This document shows, piece after piece, positions 24,328-33,674 of a stretch of 64,000 bases of DNA. Within the stretch, counting starts at the first letter, position 1, and each line of letters opens with the position of its first letter. The DNA lies in the NCBI GenBank assembly GCA_039177555.1, contig JBCDFV010000024.1, positions 1-64,000 of the forward strand, read 5' to 3'. This stretch comes from JANQGH01 sp039177555. GTDB lineage: Bacteria > Pseudomonadota > Alphaproteobacteria > DSM-16000 > Inquilinaceae. The notes beneath the pieces are model-generated. The model worked only from the letters and a program-made list of their open reading frames with translations, was not told the DNA's origin and ran no database searches. Position numbers and translations under genes: made by a program.

Positions 24328-25473
24328 GTGATCGATTTCGCACCGACGGACGAACAGCGGCAGATTCTGGACAGCGTGGACCGGTTCGCCGCGCGCCACC
24401 TGCCGCCGGAGGAACAGCAGCGGCGCGACGCGGCGCATGATCCGCCCTATCATCTGCTGCCGGTGATGGCCGAGATGGGGCTGCTGGCCCTGCCGTTTCC
24501 CGCTCGCTATGGCGGCCTGGACGGCGACTGGCGGACGGTCGCTTTGGTTCAGGAGCGGCTGGGGTATCGCGCCTGGATGGCCGGGTCGCTGATGAACCGG
24601 GCGCTGGGCTTCGGCGGCATGTCGCTGATGACCTATGGCACCGAACAGCAGCGTGAAAGGCTGATCCCCGAGATCATTGCCGGCCGCGCGCTGTTCGCCC
24701 TGGCGCTGACCGAACCCGAAGCCGGCTCGGACGCCGCGGCGATCGCCACGCGCGCCGAACGTACGGCAACGGGCTGGCGGCTGACCGGCCGCAAGACCTG
24801 GTGTTCGGACGCCGACCGGGCCGACTTCCTGGTGATCGTCGCGCGCAGCACGCCGGGATCGGAACGGCGCGAGGGCTTGTCGATGTTCCTGGTGCCGCGC
24901 GACACGGCCGGCCTGCACATGACCGAACTGCCCAAGGTGGGCAACAATTGCCTGCCCAGCTTCGATATCGGGCTGGACGGGGTCGAGGTCGGGGACGAGG
25001 CCTTGATGGGCGAAGAGGGCGCGGGCTTTCGCCATCTGGGCCAGACGCTGCGCTACTCCCGCTCCGGCCTGTCGGCGGCGGCGGTCGGGGCGGCGCAGCG
25101 CGCCGTTGATCTGGCGCTGGACTATGCCAAGGAACGCGAGCAGTTCGGCCGGCCGATCGGCCGGTTTCAGGTCATCGCCCACCGGCTGGCCGACATGCAG
25201 ATGCGCGTCGACCAGGCCAGGATGAGCCATCTGCATCTCGCCTGGCTGATCGCCACCGATCGCGACGCCGGCCGCCACGCCGCCCAGGCCAAGGTGATCG
25301 CCACCGAATGCCTGCAATTCGTCACCGACCATGGCATGCAGATCCTCGCCAGTGCGGGCTACGCGGCGGAAAGCGAGATGCAGCGCCTGTGGCGCGACGC
25401 ACGGCTCTACAGCTTCGGCGAGGGCTCAAACGAAATTCAGCGCACATTGATCGCGCGCGCCATGGGGTTGTAG
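24328..25473 (+). CDS. Acyl-CoA dehydrogenase family protein
   Basis: This 381-residue FAD enzyme would introduce a double bond alpha-beta to an acyl-CoA. Family motifs are ALTEPEAGSDAA (FAD/substrate), WCSDADRADFLVIVAR, YAKEREQFGRPIGRFQVIAH and the C-terminal FGEGSNEIQRTLIARAMGL, where the Glu corresponds to the usual catalytic-base region. Start: GTG at 24328 preceded by GGGGGG; the frame is open further upstream through the CRISPR array but that is meaningless. It lies 142 bp after array 2 and 40 bp before the isochorismatase-like gene in the same direction, so the two may form an operon. Confidence 0.9.
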   Translation: MIDFAPTDEQRQILDSVDRFAARHLPPEEQQRRDAAHDPPYHLLPVMAEMGLLALPFPARYGGLDGDWRTVALVQERLGYRAWMAGSLMNRALGFGGMSLMTYGTEQQRERLIPEIIAGRALFALALTEPEAGSDAAAIATRAERTATGWRLTGRKTWCSDADRADFLVIVARSTPGSERREGLSMFLVPRDTAGLHMTELPKVGNNCLPSFDIGLDGVEVGDEALMGEEGAGFRHLGQTLRYSRSGLSAAAVGAAQRAVDLALDYAKEREQFGRPIGRFQVIAHRLADMQMRVDQARMSHLHLAWLIATDRDAGRHAAQAKVIATECLQFVTDHGMQILASAGYAAESEMQRLWRDARLYSFGEGSNEIQRTLIARAMGL

Positions 25474-25513
25474 CCCCTATATCTCATCCGTTCGTGACCG
25501 CGAGGACCAAGCC

Positions 25514-26209
25514 ATGAGCCATCCAGACCTGCCGGCCGACATCGTCGAGGCCGCCGCCGCGCGGCGCGGCCGGCCACACGTCTATGACCGCATCGCGCCC
25601 GAACGTTGCGCGCTGGTGGTGATCGACATGCAGCGCGCGTTCGTGGAACAGGGCGCCCCGTCGGAGGTGCCGATGGCGCGGGAGATCGTGCCGGCGATCA
25701 ACCGGCTGGCGGCCGCGTTGCGCCACGCCGGCGGCCAGGTCGTGTGGGTTCAGGCCACGTTCGACGAGGCCGGCTGGCCGGCCTTTTTCGACCATCTGGT
25801 CACGCCGGACCATGGGCGCCGCATTCTGGCCGCGCTGCAACAGGGCGCGCCGCTGCACGGGCTGTGGCCGGAGCTGATGGTGGAGGCGGCGGACTGGGTC
25901 GTGCCGAAATTCCGCCTTAGCGCTTTTCTGCCCGGCGCCTCGACCCTGCCCGTGCGCCTGCGGGCGGCCGGCATCGACACGGTGCTGATCACCGGCTGCA
26001 TGACCAATGTCTGCTGCGACAGTTCCGCGCGCGATGCGGTGATGACGGACTTCAAGACCGTGATGGTGGCCGACGCCAATGCCGCGCGCACCGACGCGGC
26101 GCATCTGGCGGCGTTGACCACCTTCCTGCAGGCCTTCGGCGATGTGCGCACCAGCGACGATCTGATCGCCCATTTCGCCGATCAGGCCGAAACGGCATCC
26201 GTGGCCTGA
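25514..26209 (+). CDS. Isochorismatase-family cysteine hydrolase
   Basis: This 231-residue protein has the isochorismatase/nicotinamidase-like fold. The triad is visible: Asp in VVIDMQRAFVE (about residue 38), Lys in WVVPKFRLSAF (about 134) and Cys in ITGCMTNVCCDSSARDA (about 160). Such enzymes hydrolyse amides, for example N-carbamoyl or nicotinamide-like compounds, or vinyl ethers. It follows the acyl-CoA dehydrogenase and converges with the TPP enzyme gene, whose stop abuts it. In this catabolic cluster it may remove an amide group from the imported substrate, which is inference. Confidence 0.88.
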   Translation: MSHPDLPADIVEAAAARRGRPHVYDRIAPERCALVVIDMQRAFVEQGAPSEVPMAREIVPAINRLAAALRHAGGQVVWVQATFDEAGWPAFFDHLVTPDHGRRILAALQQGAPLHGLWPELMVEAADWVVPKFRLSAFLPGASTLPVRLRAAGIDTVLITGCMTNVCCDSSARDAVMTDFKTVMVADANAARTDAAHLAALTTFLQAFGDVRTSDDLIAHFADQAETASVA

Positions 26210-27928
26210 TCAGGCGGCCAGCCGCACCGATAGAACGAAGCTGCGCCCCGCGCCGCGAACCGTATTCAGCGCCCGGTCCAGGGCGCCGTCGAGGTCGGCC
26301 GCGTCGGTGACCGTGGCGCCGTCCAGGCCGCAGGCGCGGGCGACGGCGGCATAGTCCGGGCTGGGTTCCAGGCTGGTCAGCGGCATGCGGTTGGCGCGCG
26401 CGGCGAAGCCGTCCGGATAGAGCGCCCGCGTCGCCCGGTCGACCGCGCCCCAGCGCGCATTGTCGAAGATAACGATCAGGATGCCCAGGCCCTCCGCCGC
26501 GGCAATCTGGTGGCAGGCCAGCGGGTTGGCGAACAGATAGCTGCCGTCGCCCAGGCAGGCGATCACCTCCCGCTCCGGCCGGGCGAGCTTGGCGCCCAGC
26601 GCCGCCGGCAGCCCCCAGCCCAGCCCGCCGGCCGGCGACGAGCCCAGGAAGCCGGCACCCTCCGTCAATGTCATGACGGACCGCACCAGCGGGTATTCGT
26701 TGACCAGCAAGGCGTCGGGCGCCCGAACCCGGTCGATCGCGGCGCTGACCGTGGCGGCGGTCAGGCGCGAAGGATTGGCATCGGCAGCCTGGCGTGCCTG
26801 GGTGCGGGTCTGCTCGGCATCGGCCATGGCCGCTTTTCGACGTGCGGGTGCATCGGCAACGGCATCGTGCAGCGCGTCGATCACCAGCCCGGCGCTGCCG
26901 GCCAGCGTCACGTCCGATGGGAAGCCCCGGATCGGATAGTGCCGTTGCAGCGGGTCCTCGCCGGCCTGGATCACCACCTGGCCCGGCGCGCGCGGGTTCA
27001 GTTTCGGAATCCAGGGCACGTCGCAGTCGATCACAAGCACGCAGTCGGCTTGCGCCAGCCACGGCCCGACCTCGAAGCCGCCATGCAGCGGATGGTCGCC
27101 GGCGAGGTTCAGATGGCGCGGCCGGTATTCCACGACCGGTGCGCCGAGCCGTTCGGCCAGCCTCGCCAGCCGAGCCGGGACCGACGGGTCGATGCCGGCG
27201 CGGGCAGTGACGATCAGCGGCCGGGTCGCTTCATCCAGCAGCCTGACGGCGCGGTCGATCGCGGCCGGATCGGGGCCGATCGTGCCGGCCGGGTCCAGCA
27301 ACGGCTGGTCGGCGAAGGTCGGCGTGGCCGGCACATCGGCCAGCACCTCGCGCGGCAGGGTCAGATAGACCGGGCCGCGGGGCGCGGATTGGGCGATGGC
27401 AAGCGCCCGGTCGGTCGCGATTTCCAGCTGCGCCGGGGCGCGCAACTCGTAATCCCAGCGCACGGTCTCGCGCACCATCGAGGCCTGGTCGAACATCTCC
27501 TGCGCCCAATGGATGTTCAGGGACCGGGCGCCGCTGGGGCCGTCCTCGTGCACCGGGGTCCGTCCGGCGCACATCAGCAGCGGGATGTTGTCCCGTTCGG
27601 CGTTGATCAAACCGCTCAGCGCGTTGGCGGTGCCGACCGTGACATGCACCATCACCGCCTGGGGCCGCCCGGTGACGGCGGCATGACCATGAGCCATGGA
27701 GACGGCAGCGTTCTCGTGCGGGCAGATCACGGCGCGCGGCGCGTCCAGCCCCAACTGCTCGGACCGGGCCAGCCCCTCCACGATCGATGGGAAGTCGGTG
27801 CCGGCGTTGGCGTACAGACAGTCGACGCCGCGCCGTTTCAGCAGACGTAGCCACGCCTCGCCGACGGTCTCCGCATCGTGGGGGCGGCTGCTGCGACCGT
27901 TATCGAGCGGGCTGTCGTTAGGGCTCAT
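26210..27928 (-). CDS. Thiamine-diphosphate-dependent enzyme (acetolactate synthase-like)
   Basis: This 572-residue protein has the three-domain ThDP architecture. The N-terminal Pyr domain carries the conserved Glu in ICPHENAAVSMAHGHAAVTG. A central domain follows (LLDEATRPLIVTARAGIDPS). The PP domain has the GDG...N motif, GDGSYLFANPLACHQI to IVIFDNARWG. Such enzymes decarboxylate 2-oxo acids or join them; the sequence does not tell the substrate, and a true biosynthetic IlvB is unlikely without a regulatory subunit nearby. It is divergent from the amidohydrolase-Liv operon, with two direct repeats between them. Confidence 0.88.
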   Translation of the reverse strand: MSPNDSPLDNGRSSRPHDAETVGEAWLRLLKRRGVDCLYANAGTDFPSIVEGLARSEQLGLDAPRAVICPHENAAVSMAHGHAAVTGRPQAVMVHVTVGTANALSGLINAERDNIPLLMCAGRTPVHEDGPSGARSLNIHWAQEMFDQASMVRETVRWDYELRAPAQLEIATDRALAIAQSAPRGPVYLTLPREVLADVPATPTFADQPLLDPAGTIGPDPAAIDRAVRLLDEATRPLIVTARAGIDPSVPARLARLAERLGAPVVEYRPRHLNLAGDHPLHGGFEVGPWLAQADCVLVIDCDVPWIPKLNPRAPGQVVIQAGEDPLQRHYPIRGFPSDVTLAGSAGLVIDALHDAVADAPARRKAAMADAEQTRTQARQAADANPSRLTAATVSAAIDRVRAPDALLVNEYPLVRSVMTLTEGAGFLGSSPAGGLGWGLPAALGAKLARPEREVIACLGDGSYLFANPLACHQIAAAEGLGILIVIFDNARWGAVDRATRALYPDGFAARANRMPLTSLEPSPDYAAVARACGLDGATVTDAADLDGALDRALNTVRGAGRSFVLSVRLAA

Positions 27929-27947
27929 CGCGCTTCAATTGTCCTAA

Positions 27948-27983
27948 ATACCAGACAGATGTATTGTTCTATATACCAGACAG
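27948..27983. promoter_or_regulatory. Paired direct repeats, candidate operator
   Basis: ATACCAGACAG occurs at 27948-27958 and again at 27973-27983, 25 bp apart, in the AT-rich 124-bp gap between the divergent TPP enzyme and amidohydrolase genes. On the minus strand each reads TGTCTGGTAT, followed by ATAGAACA or TTAGGACA. Repeats at helical spacing suggest a shared regulator, perhaps GntR-type; its gene is not in the immediate vicinity. Confidence 0.5.
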
Positions 27984-28052
27984 CTTTACAGTCCGACAGG
28001 ACGATGCACAGGCGGACGACATGATCTTTCGCGACGATGGGGTGACGCGCCC

Positions 28053-28934
28053 ATGAGTGCTGGCGACCTGCCGGTCCGGCCGATCGACATCGTGGTCAAT
28101 CCGCTGACGCCGGAGATCGTGGCCGCCCGGCCGGCCTGGACGCGGCGCTTTCACACCGAAAAGATCGGCCGCGAGGATGCCGAGGTTGCCTCGGTAACCC
28201 ATGAAGAGATGATCGCGCAGATGGATGCGGCCGGCGTGGAGCGGGCCTTCCTGGTCGCCTGCAAGCTGGGGCAAGAGGGCACGCCGGCGGCCTGGCACAT
28301 GCCGGACGAATGGATCGCCGAGGCCGTCGCCGCCTATCCGGACCGTTTCAGCGGGCTGGTCGGCATCGACCCGACCGAGGGCATGGAGGGCGTTCGCCGC
28401 TTGGAGCGGGCCGTGTGCGAATACGGCTTCATCGGCGCCCATTCCTATCCGCACTGGTTCGAACTGCCGCCCAACCACGCCCGCTGGTACCCGTTCTACG
28501 CCAAATGCTGCGAACTGGGGGTGCCGATCCAGATGCAGGTCGGCCAGTCCCTGGTCTACGCGCCGGAGCGGCCCTTGCGCAGCGTCGGCCGGCCGATCAC
28601 CCTGGACGACATCGCCTGCGACTTTCCGGAACTGGCGATCATCGGCATCCATATCGGCATTCCCTGGCATGACGAGATGATCGCCATGGCCTGGAAGCAC
28701 GAAAACGTCTTCATCGGCACCGACGCGCACGCGCCGAAATACTGGCCGCAAAGCTTCATCCATTATCTGAACAGCTATGGCCGGACCAAGGTGCTGTTCG
28801 GCACCGACTATCCGGTCCTGTCCTTTGAACGCGCGCTGCGCGAGATCTCGGCACTGGGCCTGCGCGAGGAAACCTTGCGCGCCGTGCTGCGCGACAATGC
28901 CGAGCGGGTCTATCGACTGGCATCGGCACTTTGA
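28053..28934 (+). CDS. Amidohydrolase-family (ACMSD-like) protein with altered metal site
   Basis: This 293-residue TIM-barrel protein resembles the amidohydrolase-2 group (decarboxylases and lactonases). Visible pieces are LVGIDPTEGMEGVRRLERAV, IIGIHIGIPWHDEMIAMAWK, NVFIGTDAHAPKYWP and VLFGTDYPVLSFERAL (Asp ligand). The N-terminal HxH that normally binds metal is replaced: the strand reads IDIVVNPLTPE. The later His strand reads IQMQVGQS. So it may use a different metal arrangement or another chemistry. It heads the operon with the branched-chain-type importer and a CoA ligase. Confidence 0.82.
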   Translation: MSAGDLPVRPIDIVVNPLTPEIVAARPAWTRRFHTEKIGREDAEVASVTHEEMIAQMDAAGVERAFLVACKLGQEGTPAAWHMPDEWIAEAVAAYPDRFSGLVGIDPTEGMEGVRRLERAVCEYGFIGAHSYPHWFELPPNHARWYPFYAKCCELGVPIQMQVGQSLVYAPERPLRSVGRPITLDDIACDFPELAIIGIHIGIPWHDEMIAMAWKHENVFIGTDAHAPKYWPQSFIHYLNSYGRTKVLFGTDYPVLSFERALREISALGLREETLRAVLRDNAERVYRLASAL

Positions 28935-28974
28935 GCGGCCTTGGGCCGCCACACCCATGACGAAGGGGGAGGTC

Positions 28975-30165
28975 ATGACGATACTGAAGCAAACTACGAA
29001 GCAAGTGACGGCGATTGCCGCGCTGGCGGCGCTGGCCGCCGTTCCGGCGTTCGGCGTATCGGGCGCGATGGCGCAGGAGACGGTGACCCTGGGCATCGTC
29101 ACGGCACAGACCGGCCCGCTGGCGGCACCCGGCCGGTTCCAAATGAACGGGTTCGACCTCGCGGTCCAGGCGATCAACGAGGCCGGCGGTTTCGAGGTCG
29201 ACGGCGAGACCTACATGCTGGACCTGCAGGTCTACGACACAAGGTGCAACGCGGCGGAGGGCGCCTCGGCCATGCAGCGGCTGGCCACGGTCGACCAGGT
29301 GCCCGTGGTGTTGGGCGAGCTGTGCAGCCCGGTGGCGGCCGCCGAGGCGCCGATCGCGGCCGATTTCGGCGTGCCGCTGGTGCTGACCGTGCCGACCGCA
29401 CCGAACCTGACCGAGCAGGGCAATGAGTGGCTGTTCCGGGTCAACCCGAATAACTTCCAGCTCAACGAGGCGCTGGCCGCCTTCGTGGCTGAAAATGGCT
29501 GGTCGCCCCTGTCCTTCATCGCCTGGAACAACGATGCCGGCCGCGGCGGCGTGAACGGCATGCGCGAGTTGCTGCCGGACGATGTCGAGTTCGGCTATGT
29601 CGGCTATTTCAATGTCGGCGAGGTCGATTTCTCCAGTCACATCGCCAACATCCGCAACGAGGGGTCCGAGGCCATCATGCTGTTGATGGACGAGGAGCCC
29701 GGCGCGCTCGCCATCCGACAGATCCGCGACGCGGGCCTGGACGCCCAGCTGGTCGGCACCCTGGCGATGGGGTCCAGCCGGTTCCTGGACCGGCTGAACG
29801 CCGACTATCTGAACGGCATGGCGCAGTACAACGCCTTTCCGCCGAACGCGCCGATCCCGCGCATCGAGGAGTTCTCAGCGCTCTACGAAGCCGCCTATGG
29901 CGAAGAAAGCCACGGCTTCGCGGCCCAGTCCTATGACGGCATCTTCGTCGTGATCGCCGCGATGCAGGCGGCCGGAACCGTGAGCGACAGCGCGGCCATC
30001 CGCGACGCGCTGGCGGCGATCTCCTGGGACGGCGTTATCGGGCCGATCAGGTTCAACGAGAACAATCAGGCCGAGCCGCCGGTCTACATCACCCAATGGT
30101 GTGACGACGGCACGCGCCGCATCCTGTTCCCGGACGACCTGGCCGCCGATTGCGGCTTCGGCTGA
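28975..30165 (+). CDS. Branched-chain amino acid-type ABC binding protein (LivJ-like)
   Basis: This 396-residue periplasmic binding protein of the Leu/Ile/Val type has a signal peptide cut near SGAMAQE (residue 35) and the family start VTLGIVTAQTGPLAAPGRFQ. Further hallmarks are GFDLAVQAINEAGGF and VVLGELCSPVAAAEAPIAAD. The ATG at 28975 was chosen for the GGGGGAGG in front of it; one at 28957 is also in frame. These proteins also bind aromatic acids, amides and urea. It is followed by LivH, LivM, LivG and LivF homologues, and a hairpin around 30182-30198 may stabilise its message. Confidence 0.92.
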   Translation: MTILKQTTKQVTAIAALAALAAVPAFGVSGAMAQETVTLGIVTAQTGPLAAPGRFQMNGFDLAVQAINEAGGFEVDGETYMLDLQVYDTRCNAAEGASAMQRLATVDQVPVVLGELCSPVAAAEAPIAADFGVPLVLTVPTAPNLTEQGNEWLFRVNPNNFQLNEALAAFVAENGWSPLSFIAWNNDAGRGGVNGMRELLPDDVEFGYVGYFNVGEVDFSSHIANIRNEGSEAIMLLMDEEPGALAIRQIRDAGLDAQLVGTLAMGSSRFLDRLNADYLNGMAQYNAFPPNAPIPRIEEFSALYEAAYGEESHGFAAQSYDGIFVVIAAMQAAGTVSDSAAIRDALAAISWDGVIGPIRFNENNQAEPPVYITQWCDDGTRRILFPDDLAADCGFG

Positions 30166-30266
30166 TTACCGCGCGGGGCTCGGCCAGCCGGTCTGGCCCC
30201 GGTCAGCCGGCCTTCATTCCCGCGTTCCGGACGCATCCATCCGTGGCCCCAGCATAGGAAGCAGCC

Positions 30267-31142
30267 ATGGCCCAAGCCCTGCTTGAGCAGATCATCAACG
30301 GCACCATGATGGGCAGCATCTACATGCTGGTGGCGCTGGGCATGGTGCTGATCTACGGCGTCATGCACGTGCTCAATTTCGCGCACGGCGTGCTGTTCAT
30401 GGTCGGCGGCTATGTCTGCCACTTCTTCTTCACCCAGGTGCTGGACAGCTATCTCTTGGCCATTCTCGGGTCGATGGCGGTGCTGTCGATCATCGGCCTG
30501 GCGCTGGAACGCGGTGTGTTTCGGCGGCTGCGGGACAATCTGCGGATGCAGGTCATCGCCTCGCTGGGGCTGATCCTGGTGATCCAGAACGGCGTCATCG
30601 CGATCTGGGGGCCGAACGCCTTGCAGATGCGGATCACCACCACCGACATACGCGTGCCGATCGGCGAGCTTAGCTTCACGCTGCAGCATTTCCTGATCAT
30701 CGGCACCGTCGGCGTGACGGTGACCGCGATCTGGCTGTTTCTGACCCGCACGCGCATCGGCACTGCCTTGCGGGCAACCAGCCAGAACGCCGAGGCGGCC
30801 CAGGTCGTGGGCATCGACGCCAACCGGATGTATGTCGCCAGCTTTCTGATCGGCTGTGCGCTGGCGGCCCTTGGCGGCGCCTTGCTGGGCCCCCTGTTCC
30901 TGATCTTTCCGACCATGGGCGACCTGCCGCTGTTGAAAGGGCTGGCGGCGATCATCATCGGCGGCATGGGCTCGATCCCCGGCGCCATCATCGGCGGTTT
31001 GGGCATCGGCATCGTCGAGGCCGTCTCGACCCTCTACATCCCGACCGACTTCCGCGACACGGTCGTGTTCGCCGCCCTGATCGCGGTGCTGTTGCTGCGG
31101 CCGCAAGGGCTGTTCGGCGTCCGGGTGCGCGGTGAAGCGTGA
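30267..31142 (+). CDS. ABC transporter permease, LivH type
   Basis: This 291-residue inner-membrane permease begins EQIINGTMMGSIYMLVALGM, VLIYGVMHVLNFAHG, the classical LivH start. It has about eight hydrophobic segments and the conserved loop RATSQNAEAAQVVGIDANRM, which docks on the ATPases. AGGAA stands nine bases before the ATG. Its end overlaps the LivM-type gene. With LivM it forms the import channel for the ligand of the binding protein at 28975-30165. Confidence 0.93.
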   Translation: MAQALLEQIINGTMMGSIYMLVALGMVLIYGVMHVLNFAHGVLFMVGGYVCHFFFTQVLDSYLLAILGSMAVLSIIGLALERGVFRRLRDNLRMQVIASLGLILVIQNGVIAIWGPNALQMRITTTDIRVPIGELSFTLQHFLIIGTVGVTVTAIWLFLTRTRIGTALRATSQNAEAAQVVGIDANRMYVASFLIGCALAALGGALLGPLFLIFPTMGDLPLLKGLAAIIIGGMGSIPGAIIGGLGIGIVEAVSTLYIPTDFRDTVVFAALIAVLLLRPQGLFGVRVRGEA

Positions 31143-32169
31143 GCGGCCGGCCGTGCCAGCCATGACCGCCGGGCGCGCTGGTCGCCTGGCCGTCGCGGTC
31201 GTCGCGCTTTTGGCGCTGGCGGCGCCCTTCCTGCTGGCCGATCAGCCCTATTTTCTGCACGTCCTGATCCTGACCATGACGTTCGCCATCCCGGCGATCG
31301 GGCTGAACCTGCTGCTGGGCTATACCGGCCTGGTGTCGCTGGGCCATATGGGCTTTGCCGGGGTCGGGGCCTACACCACCGCGCTGTTGATGATGGACCA
31401 TGGCTGGTCTGCCGTGCCGGCCATGGCCGCCGGTGCCGCCGCCGCTGGCGCCCTTGGCGTGCTGATCGGCATCCCCTGCCTGCGCCTGCGCAGCCATTTC
31501 TTCATCATCGTCACGCTCGCCGTCGGCATGATCCTGTTCGCCCTTTTCAACAATCTCGACGGCATCACCGGCGGGGCGGAGGGGCTGCCCGGCGTGCCAC
31601 GGCCCGGTCCGCTCGATCTCGGTTTCATGGTGATCGATTTCCGCCGGCTGGGCGGCTTTTACTGGTTCGCGCTGGTGGTGACCTTGTTTGCCCTCCTCGT
31701 GCAGTACCTCATCGTGCGCTCCGATTTCGGCCGCTCCTTGGCGGCAATCCGACAGGACGAGATCCTGGCGGCGGCGCGCGGCGTCAACGTCTTCGCCCAC
31801 AAGCTGGCGATCTTCGGCATCTCCACGGCGCTGGCCGGCCTTGGCGGCGCCTTGAAGGTTATGTTCCTGCGCGTGGCCGCGCCCTTGTCGTTCGAACTGT
31901 TGGAAAGCATCAATCTGGTCCTGCTCACCATCGTCGGCGGTGCGGGCTATCTGGCCGGGCCGATCATCGGCGCCCTGGTCTATGTCGCCATTCCGGAAAT
32001 CCTGCGTTTCGCGGACGCCTGGCGGCTGGTCCTGTTCGGCGTCATCCTGGTGGCCATGACCCTGTTCGCCCCGCGCGGGCTGAGCGGCATGATCGAGGCG
32101 GGCTGGCGACGGTTAAGGCGCGGCCCGGCCGTGACGGGCGAGGAGGCCGCCGATGGCCGCCCTGCTTGA
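31132..32169 (+). CDS. ABC transporter permease, LivM type
   Basis: This 345-residue permease starts with GTG at 31132, inside the LivH end. Typical features are LTMTFAIPAIGLNLLLGYTG, LVSLGHMGFAGVGAYTTALL and the docking loop IRQDEILAAARGVNVFAHKL, among eight or nine transmembrane helices. The cytosolic tail is short and Arg-rich. It overlaps the LivG-type gene by 17 bases. It partners LivH in the membrane. Confidence 0.93.
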   Translation: MKRERPAVPAMTAGRAGRLAVAVVALLALAAPFLLADQPYFLHVLILTMTFAIPAIGLNLLLGYTGLVSLGHMGFAGVGAYTTALLMMDHGWSAVPAMAAGAAAAGALGVLIGIPCLRLRSHFFIIVTLAVGMILFALFNNLDGITGGAEGLPGVPRPGPLDLGFMVIDFRRLGGFYWFALVVTLFALLVQYLIVRSDFGRSLAAIRQDEILAAARGVNVFAHKLAIFGISTALAGLGGALKVMFLRVAAPLSFELLESINLVLLTIVGGAGYLAGPIIGALVYVAIPEILRFADAWRLVLFGVILVAMTLFAPRGLSGMIEAGWRRLRRGPAVTGEEAADGRPA

Positions 32170-32905
32170 GATCCGCGACATTTCCAAGGCCTTCGGCGGC
32201 ATCCAGGCGCTGGACGGTGTCGATGTGGCGATCGACGGGCCGGGCATTTACGGCCTGATTGGCCCCAACGGTGCCGGCAAGACGACCTTGTTCGATGTCG
32301 TCTGCGGCAGGCAGGTCGCGGACCGGGGGGAGGTCCGTGCCGAGGGCCGGGCGGTCGGTCGGTTGTCTCCCGACCGCCTGGCCCGCCTCGGCTTTGCCCG
32401 CACCTTTCAGGAATGCCGGGTATTTCCGGACGAAACCTGTCTCGACAATGTGCTGTTCGGCGCCCAGGACAAGCGGCTGGGCGTGGAATGGCGCCAGATG
32501 CTGACCCGTGGCATGGGCGCCCGCAGCGCCCGGCGGGACGAGGCCATGCGCCTGTTGACCCTGGTCCGGCTCGAAGCCTATGCGGACCGGCCGGCGGCCG
32601 CGCTCTCTTACGGCCAGCGCCGGCTATTGGAGATCGTCTCGACCCTGATCGCCCGGCCGCGCTTTCTGCTGCTCGACGAGCCGGCGTCGGGCATCAACCC
32701 GACCTTGCTGAACGTGCTGCACGACTTTCTTCTCAAAATGTACGAGGAACGGCCGATCGTGTTCCTGGTGGTGGAGCACAACATGCCGTTCATCATGTCG
32801 CTGGCCTCGCACATCGTGGTGATGCATCAGGGCCGCGTGCTGACCACGGGATCGCCGGCCGAGATCCAGCGCGACCCCGCCGTCATCGACGCCTATCTGG
32901 GATGA
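32153..32905 (+). CDS. ABC transporter ATPase, LivG type
   Basis: This 250-residue ATPase has Walker A GPNGAGKTTLF, a signature modified to LSYGQRRLLEI, Walker B FLLLDEPASGINP and the switch His in VVEHNM. The loop FQECRVFPDETCLDNVL agrees with LivG proteins. It works with the LivF-type protein to drive import through LivH/LivM. It begins within the LivM gene, so expression is coupled. Confidence 0.93.
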   Translation: MAALLEIRDISKAFGGIQALDGVDVAIDGPGIYGLIGPNGAGKTTLFDVVCGRQVADRGEVRAEGRAVGRLSPDRLARLGFARTFQECRVFPDETCLDNVLFGAQDKRLGVEWRQMLTRGMGARSARRDEAMRLLTLVRLEAYADRPAAALSYGQRRLLEIVSTLIARPRFLLLDEPASGINPTLLNVLHDFLLKMYEERPIVFLVVEHNMPFIMSLASHIVVMHQGRVLTTGSPAEIQRDPAVIDAYLG

Positions 32906-32921
32906 TGGGAGGGCGCGGGCG

Positions 32922-33674
32922 ATGTTAGAGGCACGGGGGCTGACGGCTGGTTACGGCGGCGGCCGCATCATCGTCGACGGCGTCGACATCGACGCGCGGG
33001 CCGGCGAGGTGGTGACCATCATCGGCCAGAACGGTGCCGGCAAATCGACCCTGCTGAAGGGCATTTTCAACATGGTGCCGGTGCGCCGGGGCAGCGTGCG
33101 CCTGGACGGCGCGGAGGTCTTCGACCAGCGGCCCGACCGGCTGTTGGCCGGCGGCCTGGCTTACATTCCCCAAAACCACAGCATCTTTCCCAAGCTGACG
33201 GTGGCGGAAAACCTGCGCATGGGCGGCTTTCTCCTTCGCGACCAACGGCTGCTGGCGGAACGGATCGGCGAGGTCGAGGCCATGTTCCCGATCCTGGTGG
33301 AACGGCGCGACGAATACGCGGCGGGCCTGTCGGGCGGAGAGCAGCGCATGCTGGAAATCGCCCGGACGCTGTTGATGGCGCCCAAGGTGATCATGCTGGA
33401 CGAGCCGTCCATCGGCCTGGCGCCACGCCTGGTCGATCAGGTCTTCCAGACCGTGCGAACGCTGGCCGAACAAGGCAAGGCGATGCTGATGGTCGAACAG
33501 AACGTCAAAAAGGCGCTGGCCGCGTCGGACCGGGGCTATGTGCTGGAACTGGGCCAGGTGAAGCTGCACGACCGCGCCGACCGGCTGCTGGCCGACGACC
33601 GCACCGCGCAGCTTTACATGGGTGCCCGACCGGGCGGCGCGGCCCCGTCCGCCGAGGCGCGGGAGGGTCGGTGA
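32922..33674 (+). CDS. ABC transporter ATPase, LivF type
   Basis: This 250-residue ATPase has Walker A GQNGAGKSTLL, signature LSGGEQRMLEIARTL and Walker B VIMLDEPSIGLAP, the last being the usual LivF signature. AYIPQNHSIFPKLTVAENLRM is the Q-loop region. A strong GGGAGGG ribosome site precedes the ATG. The stop overlaps the start of the CoA-ligase gene (TGATG), linking uptake directly to activation of the imported acid. Confidence 0.93.
   Translation: MLEARGLTAGYGGGRIIVDGVDIDARAGEVVTIIGQNGAGKSTLLKGIFNMVPVRRGSVRLDGAEVFDQRPDRLLAGGLAYIPQNHSIFPKLTVAENLRMGGFLLRDQRLLAERIGEVEAMFPILVERRDEYAAGLSGGEQRMLEIARTLLMAPKVIMLDEPSIGLAPRLVDQVFQTVRTLAEQGKAMLMVEQNVKKALAASDRGYVLELGQVKLHDRADRLLADDRTAQLYMGARPGGAAPSAEAREGR

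Noticed and set aside
26210..27928. Biosynthetic acetolactate synthase (ilvB)
   Set aside because: No ilvN or ilvC neighbour is present and the context is catabolic; only the ThDP-enzyme fold is supported.
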